Positions 8,191 to 17,525 of a stretch of 64,000 bases of DNA are shown piece by piece. The notes below the pieces were generated by a model, which did not search any database, was not told the origin of the DNA, and worked only from the letters and a program-made list of their open reading frames with translations. Numbering within the stretch: position 1 is the first letter of the stretch; every line of letters starts with the position of its first letter. The translations under genes were made by a program, and so were the position numbers. The stretch covers positions 29,113-93,112 of the forward strand of contig NZ_JAELTN010000015.1 in assembly GCF_016428855.1 (NCBI RefSeq), given 5' to 3'. The stretch comes from Pedobacter sp. ASV28. Its GTDB lineage: Bacteria; Bacteroidota; Bacteroidia; Sphingobacteriales; Sphingobacteriaceae.

Positions 8191-8601
8191 ATGATTTATA
8201 TTACACGTAGGGAAAGCTTTAATGCTGCACATAAACTAGCTAGGCCAGATTGGAGTGAAGATGAGAATTTGGCAGTATTTGGTAAATGTGCCAACCCAAA
8301 TTGGCATGGGCATAATTATCAGTTGTATGTAACAGTAAAGGGGGAAGTTAACCCGGAAACTGGTTTTCTGGTTGATCTGAAATGGTTGAAACAGATAATT
8401 AATACACACATAATTGATAAGGTAGATCATAGAAATCTAAATTTAGATGTTGATTTTATGAAAGGGAAATTAGCCTCTACAGAAAATTTGGCCATTGCTG
8501 TGTGGGACATTTTAAAACCGCACGTTAACGAAAGTGGCGCACAATTGCACTGTATAAAAATTTATGAAACAGATAATAACTACGTCGAATATTTCGGCTA
8601 A
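8191..8601 (+). CDS. 6-pyruvoyl-tetrahydropterin synthase family enzyme (PTPS/QueD)
   Basis: This 136-residue T-fold enzyme acts on dihydroneopterin triphosphate, the FolE product encoded 10 nt downstream. Zinc ligands are H14, H39 and H41 (FNAAH; WHGHNY), the catalytic Cys is C33, and D79-H80 and E98 complete the site. The spacing Cys-x5-HGHNY matches the PTPS of tetrahydrobiopterin synthesis. Classical QueD enzymes of queuosine synthesis have Cys-x3-HGH. The true product may therefore be 6-pyruvoyltetrahydropterin rather than 6-carboxytetrahydropterin. The two activities overlap in this superfamily, so I leave the symbol blank. Confidence 0.88.
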   Translation: MIYITRRESFNAAHKLARPDWSEDENLAVFGKCANPNWHGHNYQLYVTVKGEVNPETGFLVDLKWLKQIINTHIIDKVDHRNLNLDVDFMKGKLASTENLAIAVWDILKPHVNESGAQLHCIKIYETDNNYVEYFG

Positions 8602-8611
8602 AAATGCATAA

Positions 8612-9247
8612 ATGGGACACGATATACACGATCACGACGATGAAACATTGGGCTACCAGAAAATAGACCGATATGACGAAAGTAAAGTTAATGCTGTTGC
8701 AGTACACTATAAGGATATCCTGGAAAGATTAGGAGAAAATCCTGATAGGGAAGGCCTGCTGAAAACTCCTGAACGAGTGGCCAAGGCATTACAATATTTA
8801 ACCCATGGCTATGGTATTAAACCAGCAGAAATTCTTCGTTCTGCTATGTTCAAGGAAGATTATAGCCAAATGGTAGTGGTGAAGGATATTGAAGTATTTT
8901 CGATGTGTGAACATCATATGCTACCATTTTTCGGCAAGGCGCATATTGCCTATATTCCAAATGGCCATATTGTGGGTTTAAGTAAAATCCCCCGTGTGGT
9001 GGATGCTTTTGCCCGTAGGTTACAGGTTCAGGAACGTCTGACCAATGAAATTAGGGATTGTATACAAGATACTTTAGAACCTGCTGGTGTAGCGGTAGTT
9101 ATTGAGTGTAAGCACTTGTGCATGGCCATGCGTGGTGTGCAAAAACAGAATTCGGTAACCACCACATCGGCATTTACCGGAGAGTTTATGAAGAATGATA
9201 AAACCAGGGCGGAGTTCTTGAGGCTGATTATGGCAGATCTTCATTAA
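8612..9247 (+). CDS. folE: GTP cyclohydrolase I
   Basis: FolE converts GTP to 7,8-dihydroneopterin triphosphate, the precursor of folate, queuosine and biopterin. The 211-residue protein has the zinc site C99, H102 and C170 ([27 protein letters not shown]) and the GTP-binding segment [23 protein letters not shown]. The N-terminus is His/Asp-rich ([11 protein letters not shown]), as in many Bacteroidota. It lies 10 nt after the PTPS gene and probably shares its transcript. Confidence 0.97.
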   Translation: MGHDIHDHDDETLGYQKIDRYDESKVNAVAVHYKDILERLGENPDREGLLKTPERVAKALQYLTHGYGIKPAEILRSAMFKEDYSQMVVVKDIEVFSMCEHHMLPFFGKAHIAYIPNGHIVGLSKIPRVVDAFARRLQVQERLTNEIRDCIQDTLEPAGVAVVIECKHLCMAMRGVQKQNSVTTTSAFTGEFMKNDKTRAEFLRLIMADLH

Positions 9248-9276
9248 CCATTAACATTTTAAAACAACTATAAATT

Positions 9277-9290
9277 TCCCTATAGAGGGA
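9277..9290 (+). terminator. Weak hairpin between folE and fabD
   Basis: TCCCT (9277-9281) and AGGGA (9286-9290) form a 5-bp stem with a 4-nt loop, 10 nt before the fabD start. There is no U-tract, so it may be an attenuator-like or chance structure. Confidence 0.25.
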
Positions 9291-9299
9291 TTAAGGAAT

Positions 9300-10181
9300 A
9301 TGAAAGCATATATTTTTCCGGGTCAGGGTGCCCAATTTGTAGGGATGGGCAAAGACCTATATGAAAACCCACAGGCAAAGGAACTTTTTGAGCAAGCTAA
9401 TGAAATTGTTGGTTTCCGTATTAGCGATATCATGTTTGGAGGTACCGATGAGGAGCTTAAACAAACCAATGTAACCCAACCTGCCATATTTTTGCATTCG
9501 GTAATTTTAGCGAAGGTGTTGGGAGAAAGCTTTAAGCCGGCTATGGTTGCAGGACATTCCTTAGGTGAATTTTCTGCGCTGGTTGCTGCTGATGCATTGT
9601 CATTTGAAGATGGCTTGAGGTTAGTTGTGGCCCGTGCCAACGCCATGCAAAAAGCTTGTGAGGTACGGCCTTCTACCATGGCGGCTATTTTAGGCTTGGC
9701 CGACGAAGTGGTTGAGCAGATCTGTGCAGGAATAGAAGAGGTTGTAGTGCCTGCAAACTATAATTGTCCTGGGCAATTGGTGATTTCTGGCAGTATTGAG
9801 GGTATTGATAAAGCTTGTGAGCAGTTGACCGCAGCGGGTGCTAAAAGAGCCTTAAAGTTAAATGTTGGTGGGGCTTTTCATTCTCCTTTGATGGAACCTG
9901 CAAAAGTAGAGCTGCAAGCTGCCATTGAGCAGACCGACATTTCGGCACCAATTTGCCCAATCTACCAAAATGTAAATGCGCATCCAACAACAGACCCAGC
10001 CGTGATCAAACAAAACCTAATTGCCCAATTAACTGGCGCAGTGAGATGGACACAAACGGCTGTAAACATGATTGCTGATGGCGGAACTGAATTTATTGAG
10101 GTTGGGCCAGGTAATGTATTGCAGGGCTTGGTTAAAAAAGTAAGTAGAGACGTGCAGACGAGCAGTGCAAGCCTAGCTTAG
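9300..10181 (+). CDS. fabD: Malonyl-CoA:ACP transacylase
   Basis: FabD moves malonyl from CoA to acyl-carrier protein for fatty-acid elongation. The 293-residue sequence shows the oxyanion-hole motif FPGQGAQFVGMG at the N-terminus. The nucleophile is S87 in GHSLGE, the substrate Arg is in VVARANAMQ, and the catalytic His is H194 in GGAFHSPLM. The C-terminal EVGPGNVLQGLVKK is also conserved. It is complete and of normal family length. It lies 52 nt after folE on the same strand; no other fatty-acid genes flank it. Confidence 0.96.
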   Translation: MKAYIFPGQGAQFVGMGKDLYENPQAKELFEQANEIVGFRISDIMFGGTDEELKQTNVTQPAIFLHSVILAKVLGESFKPAMVAGHSLGEFSALVAADALSFEDGLRLVVARANAMQKACEVRPSTMAAILGLADEVVEQICAGIEEVVVPANYNCPGQLVISGSIEGIDKACEQLTAAGAKRALKLNVGGAFHSPLMEPAKVELQAAIEQTDISAPICPIYQNVNAHPTTDPAVIKQNLIAQLTGAVRWTQTAVNMIADGGTEFIEVGPGNVLQGLVKKVSRDVQTSSASLA

Positions 10182-10196
10182 TCTGAACATCATAAC

Positions 10197-10323
10197 TGGG
10201 GCTGTTTAAGAGCGCTTTGCTTTTCCACTTGCTAAGGAAAATCTGTTTTTTAATATAAAGAATAGGCAAATTTTCTTTAATTAGCTAATGGAATGATGGA
10301 GAATTTGCTTTTAGGCAGCCCCA
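10197..10323 (+). other. Structured intergenic element (possible RNA or MITE-like repeat)
   Basis: The fabD-kinase gap carries nested inverted repeats. The outer arms, 10197-10213 and 10307-10323, pair over 17 bp; three of the pairs are G-U if transcribed on the + strand. Inside are a small hairpin (TTTTCC / GGAAAA, about 10221-10241) and a 10-bp stem (10266-10275 with 10299-10308, one G-U). Its last two bases overlap the outer helix. This looks like a folded RNA or a short terminal-inverted-repeat element. No coding potential is seen. Confidence 0.45.
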
Positions 10324-10357
10324 TTTCTGTATATTTATGTCATTAAACTAGCTGGAT

Positions 10358-13300
10358 TTGAATACTGGGCTTAAAATTAGATTGCTGATGTTGCTGTTGG
10401 GCATATGTTGTTTTATAACAGCATTGTCTATTCGTAACGCCATAACTAAAAGAGACCTCTTGTTGCACGAGGCAAATGAGCTACAGGAAAACCTACTTGC
10501 AAAAGAACGTATAGCACAAGATTACTTGTCTATTCCAGAGAAAATCGAGGAGCTAAAGCGACTTGCCACTGATCAGAATCTTGCCCTAAAATTTATAGAG
10601 AACTACAGAACGAGTGGTATAAATGTACTGATCTATAAAGATAATGCACTTAACTTTTGGAGTACCTACAGGGTATCTCCGCCTCATATAGACCGGATAA
10701 AGGAAGGCGCCTCTTTTACCCAACTTGCTAATGGATATTATGAAATTGTAAAGAAAACAATTGGACGCTATACCTTCGTTTTTCTCATTACGGTAAAGAA
10801 CCAGTTTGCCATTGAAAATCAGTACCTCAAAAATCAGATTTTACCGGAACTATTTCCGCACCACACCTTAGAAATAGCCTCTTTTACAGATAAGGAAACT
10901 ACCGAAATCTTCAGCCTTAATAAAGAATATCTTTTTCCGGTTAAGCTGAGTAATAATTACGCCGATAACATATACACGACCATTCAAATGTGGCTTTGGT
11001 TGATCGGATTGGTAAGTATTTGCCTTTTCGTCAATTCATGTTGTTTATGGCTGACTAAGAAAGGACATCTTTTCCTGGCCACCGTGGTCATTGCGGTTTT
11101 CTTTATTGGGATTAGAATGTCAGACCTGGAGTTCTTTTGGTTAAATCACCAGTTTAATCTGAAGATATTTGATCCTTCAATCTATGCCGAAAGTGATTTC
11201 CTGCCTTCATTGGGAGACTTTTTGCTGAATGTTATGGCTATTACCTGGATAGGGGTATTTGTCTATGCGCACAGGAAACAGTATGTATTGCCTAATTGGC
11301 TGGCCAAGCGGAGAGCATTAAACTACCTGTTGATCATTATCTTTTTATTGTTGTTGGCCTTTGTTGCTTTCTTGGCCGAAGATATCTTTTTTGGACTGAT
11401 CTATTATTCTAAGATTGAATTTAACATCAGCAATATTATTAACCTGAGTTGGATCAGTTGGCTTTGTATATTCATTCTATGCTTAGTATGGCTTAATATT
11501 TATTTCTTTATCAATGTATTAATAGAGTTGAGCAATCAGCTTGTGATGACTCAACTAGAGAAGCTATTTACCTTCTTGGCCATGTTGCTAGCATATTCTG
11601 TTTATAAATGGGTTATCGACTTCAATGTATTTTACCTGGTTTACGCTTTATTGATATTCATTATTGGCTATAATAACAATGTTCAGAAAGGCAGGTTTTC
11701 CATTTCAATGTTTGCGGTTACCTTTTTATGTATGGCAACCATCACTTCTATTAAATATATAAAGTTTGAGGACATAAAAGAACGAAATACGAGAACGGGT
11801 ATTGCCGAGAAGTTGATGTACGAGGATGATCCAAAAGTGATCAATGCAATTGAGCTGTTGGAAAAAGGATTAACCGGAGATTCTTTGATTATCAGCTACT
11901 TTAAACAGCCCCTATTGACCCAAACTTTCGGTTTCCATAATTACATCATCAAAAATTATCTGGATGGGTATCTTTCGAGGTTTGAATATAAAATATTCGA
12001 ATACAACAAAGATGATCAATCTCTAAAAAATGCAGAGAGTTTACCTATAGTGAAGTATAAGAATTTGGTAAAGTCGGGGGCGGTAAAAACACAACAGGCT
12101 AATTATTTTTATCGGATCAACGATACATTTGGTTTTCAAAACTACTTTGGGATCATCCCGATTTTAGACGGAAACAACATATTGGGAACAATGATTGTAG
12201 AGCTAAAATCTAGGCCTTATGATTATAATAGTTACTTTCCCGATCTGCTGATTGATGGTAAGCTTAAGAGCGATGAAGACCTCAGTAAATATTCCTTAGC
12301 TTTTTATAAAGACAATCAACTCTTTGGCCAATCTGGCAAGTACATCTATCCTATGGTCAATAACCAGTTTAAGGGAGAGGATAACAAAATAGAGTTTGTC
12401 AACGAAGCGGCTACCAATTACAGCCATGCGATATATAAACCGGCACGCAACAGGTTAATCGTGATCAGTACTGAGAAAGTAGCCTATACCGTTCGCCTGG
12501 CAACATTGTCGTTCTTCTTTTTGATCTTTATTATTTTTGGTGTAATTGTCTATGTAATTACATGGTTGGCAATTAACATCAATGACAGTAAGGCGGGTAT
12601 ATTCAACATCAATAGGTATTTGATGATCAATGCAAATAAGATCTTATATAAGACCAGGATACAGTTCTCTATTGTACTTTCTGTGGTAGCTACTTTAATT
12701 ATTGTAGGATGGACCACCTTTTTTAACATCAAGCACCAATATCAAGAACAACAAAAGGACCAGATTAGAGAAAAAGTAAGGAAAGTGCAGCTGGCCTATG
12801 AAAAGCAGATTGCCGGTGTTGGTGCCATTAGTAATACCAGCGAAGCCCAATTCGAGTTTAATCAATTTGCTGACGTGAATGGAGTATACCTCAACCTGTT
12901 CGATATCAGTGGAAATCTTTATTTGACTTCCTTGCCTAAATTGTATGACTTTGGTATTATAGGTAGGAAAATGGGGCCATTGGCCTATTTACATTTGGCG
13001 GTCCAGCAAAAATCAGAGTATGTAAACCCAAATGAAAAAATAGGAACGTTTACTTATGCGGCAGCTTATGTGCCAATTAGGAATACCAACAATCAGACCA
13101 TTGCCTATATCAGTTTGCCTTATTATTCGAATGAGGCTGATTATCAGGCCAAAATAGGGGTATTTATTAATACCTTGATCAATATCTATGCCCTTGTATT
13201 TGTGCTGATTGGGGTATTGGCCGTGTTTTTGGCCAATCAGATTACAAGTCCGCTCACCTTTATACAGGAGAATATAAAGAGGACAAAGTTAGGGCAAAAA

Positions 13301-14080
13301 AATCAGCCTATTGGCTGGCATAGGCAAGATGAGATAGGTGTATTAATTAAAGAATACAACAAAATGATTGCCGAGCTAGAGATCAGTGCCAACAAACTGG
13401 CCCGTAGCGAACGGGAAAGTGCTTGGAGAGAAATGGCCAAGCAGGTAGCACATGAGATCAAAAATCCGTTAACGCCATTGAAATTAGGTGTACAGTTGCT
13501 CGAAAAATCTTGGAAGGAGAACGATCCAAATTTTGAGAAGAAATTTGCAAGCTTTAATAAGTCTTTTGTGGAGCAGATTGATAGCCTGGCTACCATTGCA
13601 TCAGAGTTTTCTAATTTTGCCAAAATGCCCGATACCAAATTGGAGAAACTAGAGCTGGTACCTATTGTGAAACAGGCTATAGAAGTATTTAGCTCATCAG
13701 ACAATGTAGAGATATTAATTTTGAACAGATCAAGCAAGAACATCGTAGTCATGGGAGACAAGGATCAATTGATGCGCTCTTTCAATAACCTACTTAAAAA
13801 TGCCATTGAAGCTTCCGATGGTAAGGACAGATGCGTGATCAAGATTCATATTGCCAATGACGAAAGACAAGCTTTTGTAGAGGTGGAAGATAATGGAAAA
13901 GGTATCGATCCGAGTTTGCACAATAGTATTTTCAGGGCAAATTTTACGACCAAGTCATCAGGTACGGGGCTAGGCCTAGCTTTTGTTAAGCAGGCCATTG
14001 AAAATGCAGGAGGAAAAGTCGAGTTTACTTCTGTAATCAACAATGGAACAATATTCTATCTCACATTTCCATTAGCTTAA
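10358..14080 (+). CDS. Large polytopic sensor histidine kinase (NtrY-like core)
   Basis: This 1240-residue inner-membrane kinase has an N-terminal anchor, an extracytoplasmic segment, and a block of about seven or eight membrane helices (about residues 205-470). A second extracytoplasmic region and two more membrane crossings follow (about 710 and 770). After a third sensory segment come a final helix, a HAMP-like linker (about 958-1010) and the kinase core. Core motifs are the H-box AHEIKNPLTPLKLG (H1032), NNLLKNAIEAS (N-box), DNGKGID (G1) and GTGLGL (G2). The AWREMAKQVAHEIKNPLTP wording is NtrY-like. No response regulator is adjacent. The start is TTG: it gives a normal anchor (NTGLKIRLLMLLLG), and the next ATG, at 10388, would remove the positive charges. 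Confidence 0.9.
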   Translation: MNTGLKIRLLMLLLGICCFITALSIRNAITKRDLLLHEANELQENLLAKERIAQDYLSIPEKIEELKRLATDQNLALKFIENYRTSGINVLIYKDNALNFWSTYRVSPPHIDRIKEGASFTQLANGYYEIVKKTIGRYTFVFLITVKNQFAIENQYLKNQILPELFPHHTLEIASFTDKETTEIFSLNKEYLFPVKLSNNYADNIYTTIQMWLWLIGLVSICLFVNSCCLWLTKKGHLFLATVVIAVFFIGIRMSDLEFFWLNHQFNLKIFDPSIYAESDFLPSLGDFLLNVMAITWIGVFVYAHRKQYVLPNWLAKRRALNYLLIIIFLLLLAFVAFLAEDIFFGLIYYSKIEFNISNIINLSWISWLCIFILCLVWLNIYFFINVLIELSNQLVMTQLEKLFTFLAMLLAYSVYKWVIDFNVFYLVYALLIFIIGYNNNVQKGRFSISMFAVTFLCMATITSIKYIKFEDIKERNTRTGIAEKLMYEDDPKVINAIELLEKGLTGDSLIISYFKQPLLTQTFGFHNYIIKNYLDGYLSRFEYKIFEYNKDDQSLKNAESLPIVKYKNLVKSGAVKTQQANYFYRINDTFGFQNYFGIIPILDGNNILGTMIVELKSRPYDYNSYFPDLLIDGKLKSDEDLSKYSLAFYKDNQLFGQSGKYIYPMVNNQFKGEDNKIEFVNEAATNYSHAIYKPARNRLIVISTEKVAYTVRLATLSFFFLIFIIFGVIVYVITWLAININDSKAGIFNINRYLMINANKILYKTRIQFSIVLSVVATLIIVGWTTFFNIKHQYQEQQKDQIREKVRKVQLAYEKQIAGVGAISNTSEAQFEFNQFADVNGVYLNLFDISGNLYLTSLPKLYDFGIIGRKMGPLAYLHLAVQQKSEYVNPNEKIGTFTYAAAYVPIRNTNNQTIAYISLPYYSNEADYQAKIGVFINTLINIYALVFVLIGVLAVFLANQITSPLTFIQENIKRTKLGQKNQPIGWHRQDEIGVLIKEYNKMIAELEISANKLARSERESAWREMAKQVAHEIKNPLTPLKLGVQLLEKSWKENDPNFEKKFASFNKSFVEQIDSLATIASEFSNFAKMPDTKLEKLELVPIVKQAIEVFSSSDNVEILILNRSSKNIVVMGDKDQLMRSFNNLLKNAIEASDGKDRCVIKIHIANDERQAFVEVEDNGKGIDPSLHNSIFRANFTTKSSGTGLGLAFVKQAIENAGGKVEFTSVINNGTIFYLTFPLA

Positions 14081-14081
14081 A

Positions 14082-17000
14082 ATGGTTGGGAGATTTCTCA
14101 TATTGCTTTTTGGAATACTCATAAGTACTGGCCTAAAGGCACAATTAACAACACATGGCCGTCTAAAAAAGATAACTACGGTTTCTTTGCCCGTTCAATT
14201 GGATACCCTCAGTATTGTTCCTGAAAGCATAAATGTAAGGTACCTCACCAATCTGCCTGTAGATACAGCTCTTTATAAGGTAGATTTTGCAAAAGCTACC
14301 TTTTTATGGAAAGGAGCAACAGGTGTGGACTTAAGTATCAGTTATAAGGTCTTTCCTATCCTTTTTTCTAAAAACTATTATCATAAGGACATTAAATTGA
14401 TAGAACAATTACCGATTGATAACAAAAATTTCTACATGTATCAGCCTAAAACAATAGACAATACATTGTTTTCTTTAAATGGCTTAAATAAGAGTGGTAG
14501 TATTTCTAGGGGAATCATGTTCGGCAATAACCAGAACCTTTCCGTAAATTCCAATATGGTATTGCAGATGTCTGGAAAGATAGGCAACAACATTGAGATC
14601 TTAGCGGCCATTTCTGATGATAACCTACCCATACAACCAGAAGGGAATACCCAACAGCTGAATGAATTTGATCGGGTATTTGTACAGTTAAAAAGAGATA
14701 GCACCATATTAACTGCCGGCGACTATGAACTTAAGCGGCCAGAGAGCTACTTCATGAATTTTTATAAACGTACTCAAGGGGCAATGATCAGTCATGATTT
14801 TAAGTCGATAAAAGGGGTTAGATACAGTACCACGGTCGCCGCTGCCGTGGCCAAGGGTAGATCTGCCAGAAATAATATTATTGGCCAGGAAGGTAATCAG
14901 GGGCCTTATCGTTTAACAGGAAATAATGGCGAGAGCTATATTGTGGTAATTGCAGGCACAGAACGGGTTTATATTGATGGCGTACTTTTGGTGCGTGGCC
15001 AAGATAATGATTATGTTATTGATTACAATACCGCGGAAATAACTTTTACGGCCAAACAGCTTATTAATTTAAACAGTAGGATTTCCATTGAATTTGAGTA
15101 TTCCGATAAGAATTATTCCAGATCGTTAACTTATTTGAACCAGCGAATGGAAACAGATCATTTTGCTTTTCGCTTAAATTATTACAATGAAAAGGATAAT
15201 CGGAACCAGCCTTTCTTACAAACGCTTACCGATCAGCAAAAGCAGTTTATGGCTGGTTTGGGTAACAATATTTCGCAGGCTTATTATCCCAATGTAACCG
15301 AAGTAGAATTTAATGAAAATGAGATTTTATATGAAAGGTTGACGTCTGCAGGTGGTGTAGCGTTTTATCAATATTCAACAGATCCACTATTGGCTAAATA
15401 CCGTGTTGGCTTTTCCTATATAGGAGAAGGAAAGGGAAATTATAGAATTAACAACCAATCGGCGGCCAATGGAAAGGTGTATACCTATGTAGAACCTATA
15501 GCAGGCATTATGCAGGGAAGCTATGAGCCCATATCGTTATTGGTTACACCCAAACAGTTGCAGATGATAACAGTAGCGGCAGATTATAAACCTAAGAAAT
15601 ATACCGCTTTCTCTAGTGAGCTTGCCATCAGTAATAATAACGTGAATCTTTTTGCCGATAAGAGCGAAGCGAATACCTCAGGTTATGGACTAAAGCTAAA
15701 TGCAAAACATCAATTTCCGATTGATGGAAAAGGTTTGGTGATCAATACCCATGCGAATTATGAATATGTAACCAAAACCTTTAAACCTATAGAACGATAC
15801 CGAATGGTAGAATTTAATCGGGATTTTAACTTGGATGCCATAACTACTGAAGCTACAGAACATTTGGTAACTGCCTATGCACAATTGTTTCAGAATGAAG
15901 AAAAAAATCTTAGTTATACTTTAAATAGCTTCATAAGGAACGATGAGTATAAAGGTTACCTGCATAAAGTAAATACAAAATATAAATTGGGGGCCTATAG
16001 CGTGCGCTATGATGGGAGTTTGCTAAATTCGAATTCACTAAGTAACACAGGGGTTTTTTATAAGCAATATTTAGAGTTAAACAGACCTGTTTTTAATCTT
16101 GTTGCAGGAGTAGTTTTTGAGCAGCAATACAATAATACAAAAGAAAAACAAACAGATGTTTTAACGGGAAATAGTTTTTCTTATCATATTTATAAGGTCT
16201 ATCTCCAGAATAAGCCAACACAACGTAATAAATACAGAATAGATTACAGCTTTAGGCAAGATCAATTGCCAAGAGGTGGACAACTGTTAAACAGTTCGGG
16301 TTCCCAAAATATAAATGTAGGTATAGACCTGGCCAGCAATGCCAACTCTACGCTGAGCTTAACTTCTGGTTATAGGAAAACAACCTATACCAACAATTTT
16401 GCAACTGTTAGTAATGATGAGAGTTTGGTGGGCCGTTTAGATTATAGTTTAAATGCATGGAAGGGCTTCTTAAATACCACGGTCTACTATGAGGTGGGCA
16501 ACGGACAGGAACCTAAAAGAGACATTACCTATTTGGAAGTGCTGCCTGGACAGGGTGTTTATGCCTGGATAGATTATAATGGAAATGGAATTAAAGAACT
16601 CAATGAATTTGAGGTTTCCCAATTTCCCGATCAGGCAAAGTATATAAGGATTTTTACTTCAAGTACCGAATACGTAAGAACAAATTTTACTGGTGTAAAC
16701 CAAAGTGTAAGGTTAACGCCTAGTGCCATTTTAAAAGGTAATAGGCGGATTTATAAGTTTGTTAACCGGTTTACCAACCAACTTTCCTATAAAATAGATA
16801 AAAAGATATTGGCTGGTAAGGGATTGGAAGTTTATAATCCATTTCATACCGAAATAGATGCAGCAAGCCTGATCTCCCTAAATTCGTTTTTTCGAAATAC
16901 GCTGTTTTTTAACCGCAGCAGCCCAACATTTGGTTTAGACTTCAACTACTTGGCAGATGGTGGTAAGAGTTTTTTAAGTAATGGATTTGATAGTAGAAAA

Positions 17001-17525
17001 CGAAATGAAATAGGATTGAAAATGAGGACCTCGCCCATTAGGAATACCAACATTAATTTGACCTTTAACCAGGGAAAAAAGAATTATACTTCCGAGCTTT
17101 TTGTGCAACGTAATTATCTGATCAAGTATTTAGAGTTGCTGCCAGAATTCAATTATCAGTTCAATACTGATTTAAGGTTGACCTTTGCGGGAGTGTATGG
17201 CTCACAGCGTAATGCAGGAATGTATGGGGGAGAAAAAAATACCAATATGACTTTTTCTACCGAGACCAGGTATAATGTTTTGAAAAAAGGGGTTTTAATG
17301 GGAAAGGTTAGCTATATCAACAATAGATTTGTGGGGGAAAGCAATAGCACCATTGGCTATGAAATGCTTTCTGGCTTGCAGACTGGTAACAACTATACCT
17401 GGGGCTTGGGCCTACAACGTGCTATAGGCAATGGTGTACAGTTGAATATAAGCTACGAAGGTCGAAAATCGTCAATGGTAAGTGTTGTCCATACTGGGAA
17501 TATGCAGGTGAGGGCTTACTTTTAA
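14082..17525 (+). CDS. Predicted large outer-membrane beta-barrel protein, SprA-like motif
   Basis: This 1147-residue protein has a signal peptide (FLILLFGILISTGLKAQ) and long stretches of alternating-residue beta strands rich in Tyr, Asn and Thr. It ends in aromatic Phe (VRAYF), as outer-membrane barrels do. The segment GSISRGIMFGNNQNLSVNSN and the following ISDDNLPIQPEGNTQQL resemble motifs I associate with SprA and related surface proteins; that resemblance is from memory. A calcium-loop-like segment, DYNGNGIKELNEFEVS, lies at about residues 827-842. It starts one base after the kinase stop, so the two are almost certainly co-transcribed. Its last 54 bases overlap the convergent AraC gene. 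Function unknown. Confidence 0.8.
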   Translation: MVGRFLILLFGILISTGLKAQLTTHGRLKKITTVSLPVQLDTLSIVPESINVRYLTNLPVDTALYKVDFAKATFLWKGATGVDLSISYKVFPILFSKNYYHKDIKLIEQLPIDNKNFYMYQPKTIDNTLFSLNGLNKSGSISRGIMFGNNQNLSVNSNMVLQMSGKIGNNIEILAAISDDNLPIQPEGNTQQLNEFDRVFVQLKRDSTILTAGDYELKRPESYFMNFYKRTQGAMISHDFKSIKGVRYSTTVAAAVAKGRSARNNIIGQEGNQGPYRLTGNNGESYIVVIAGTERVYIDGVLLVRGQDNDYVIDYNTAEITFTAKQLINLNSRISIEFEYSDKNYSRSLTYLNQRMETDHFAFRLNYYNEKDNRNQPFLQTLTDQQKQFMAGLGNNISQAYYPNVTEVEFNENEILYERLTSAGGVAFYQYSTDPLLAKYRVGFSYIGEGKGNYRINNQSAANGKVYTYVEPIAGIMQGSYEPISLLVTPKQLQMITVAADYKPKKYTAFSSELAISNNNVNLFADKSEANTSGYGLKLNAKHQFPIDGKGLVINTHANYEYVTKTFKPIERYRMVEFNRDFNLDAITTEATEHLVTAYAQLFQNEEKNLSYTLNSFIRNDEYKGYLHKVNTKYKLGAYSVRYDGSLLNSNSLSNTGVFYKQYLELNRPVFNLVAGVVFEQQYNNTKEKQTDVLTGNSFSYHIYKVYLQNKPTQRNKYRIDYSFRQDQLPRGGQLLNSSGSQNINVGIDLASNANSTLSLTSGYRKTTYTNNFATVSNDESLVGRLDYSLNAWKGFLNTTVYYEVGNGQEPKRDITYLEVLPGQGVYAWIDYNGNGIKELNEFEVSQFPDQAKYIRIFTSSTEYVRTNFTGVNQSVRLTPSAILKGNRRIYKFVNRFTNQLSYKIDKKILAGKGLEVYNPFHTEIDAASLISLNSFFRNTLFFNRSSPTFGLDFNYLADGGKSFLSNGFDSRKRNEIGLKMRTSPIRNTNINLTFNQGKKNYTSELFVQRNYLIKYLELLPEFNYQFNTDLRLTFAGVYGSQRNAGMYGGEKNTNMTFSTETRYNVLKKGVLMGKVSYINNRFVGESNSTIGYEMLSGLQTGNNYTWGLGLQRAIGNGVQLNISYEGRKSSMVSVVHTGNMQVRAYF

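Noticed and set aside
13303..13761. 152-codon - strand frame inside the kinase gene
   Set aside because: It is antisense to the conserved H-box region and has shadow-type composition.
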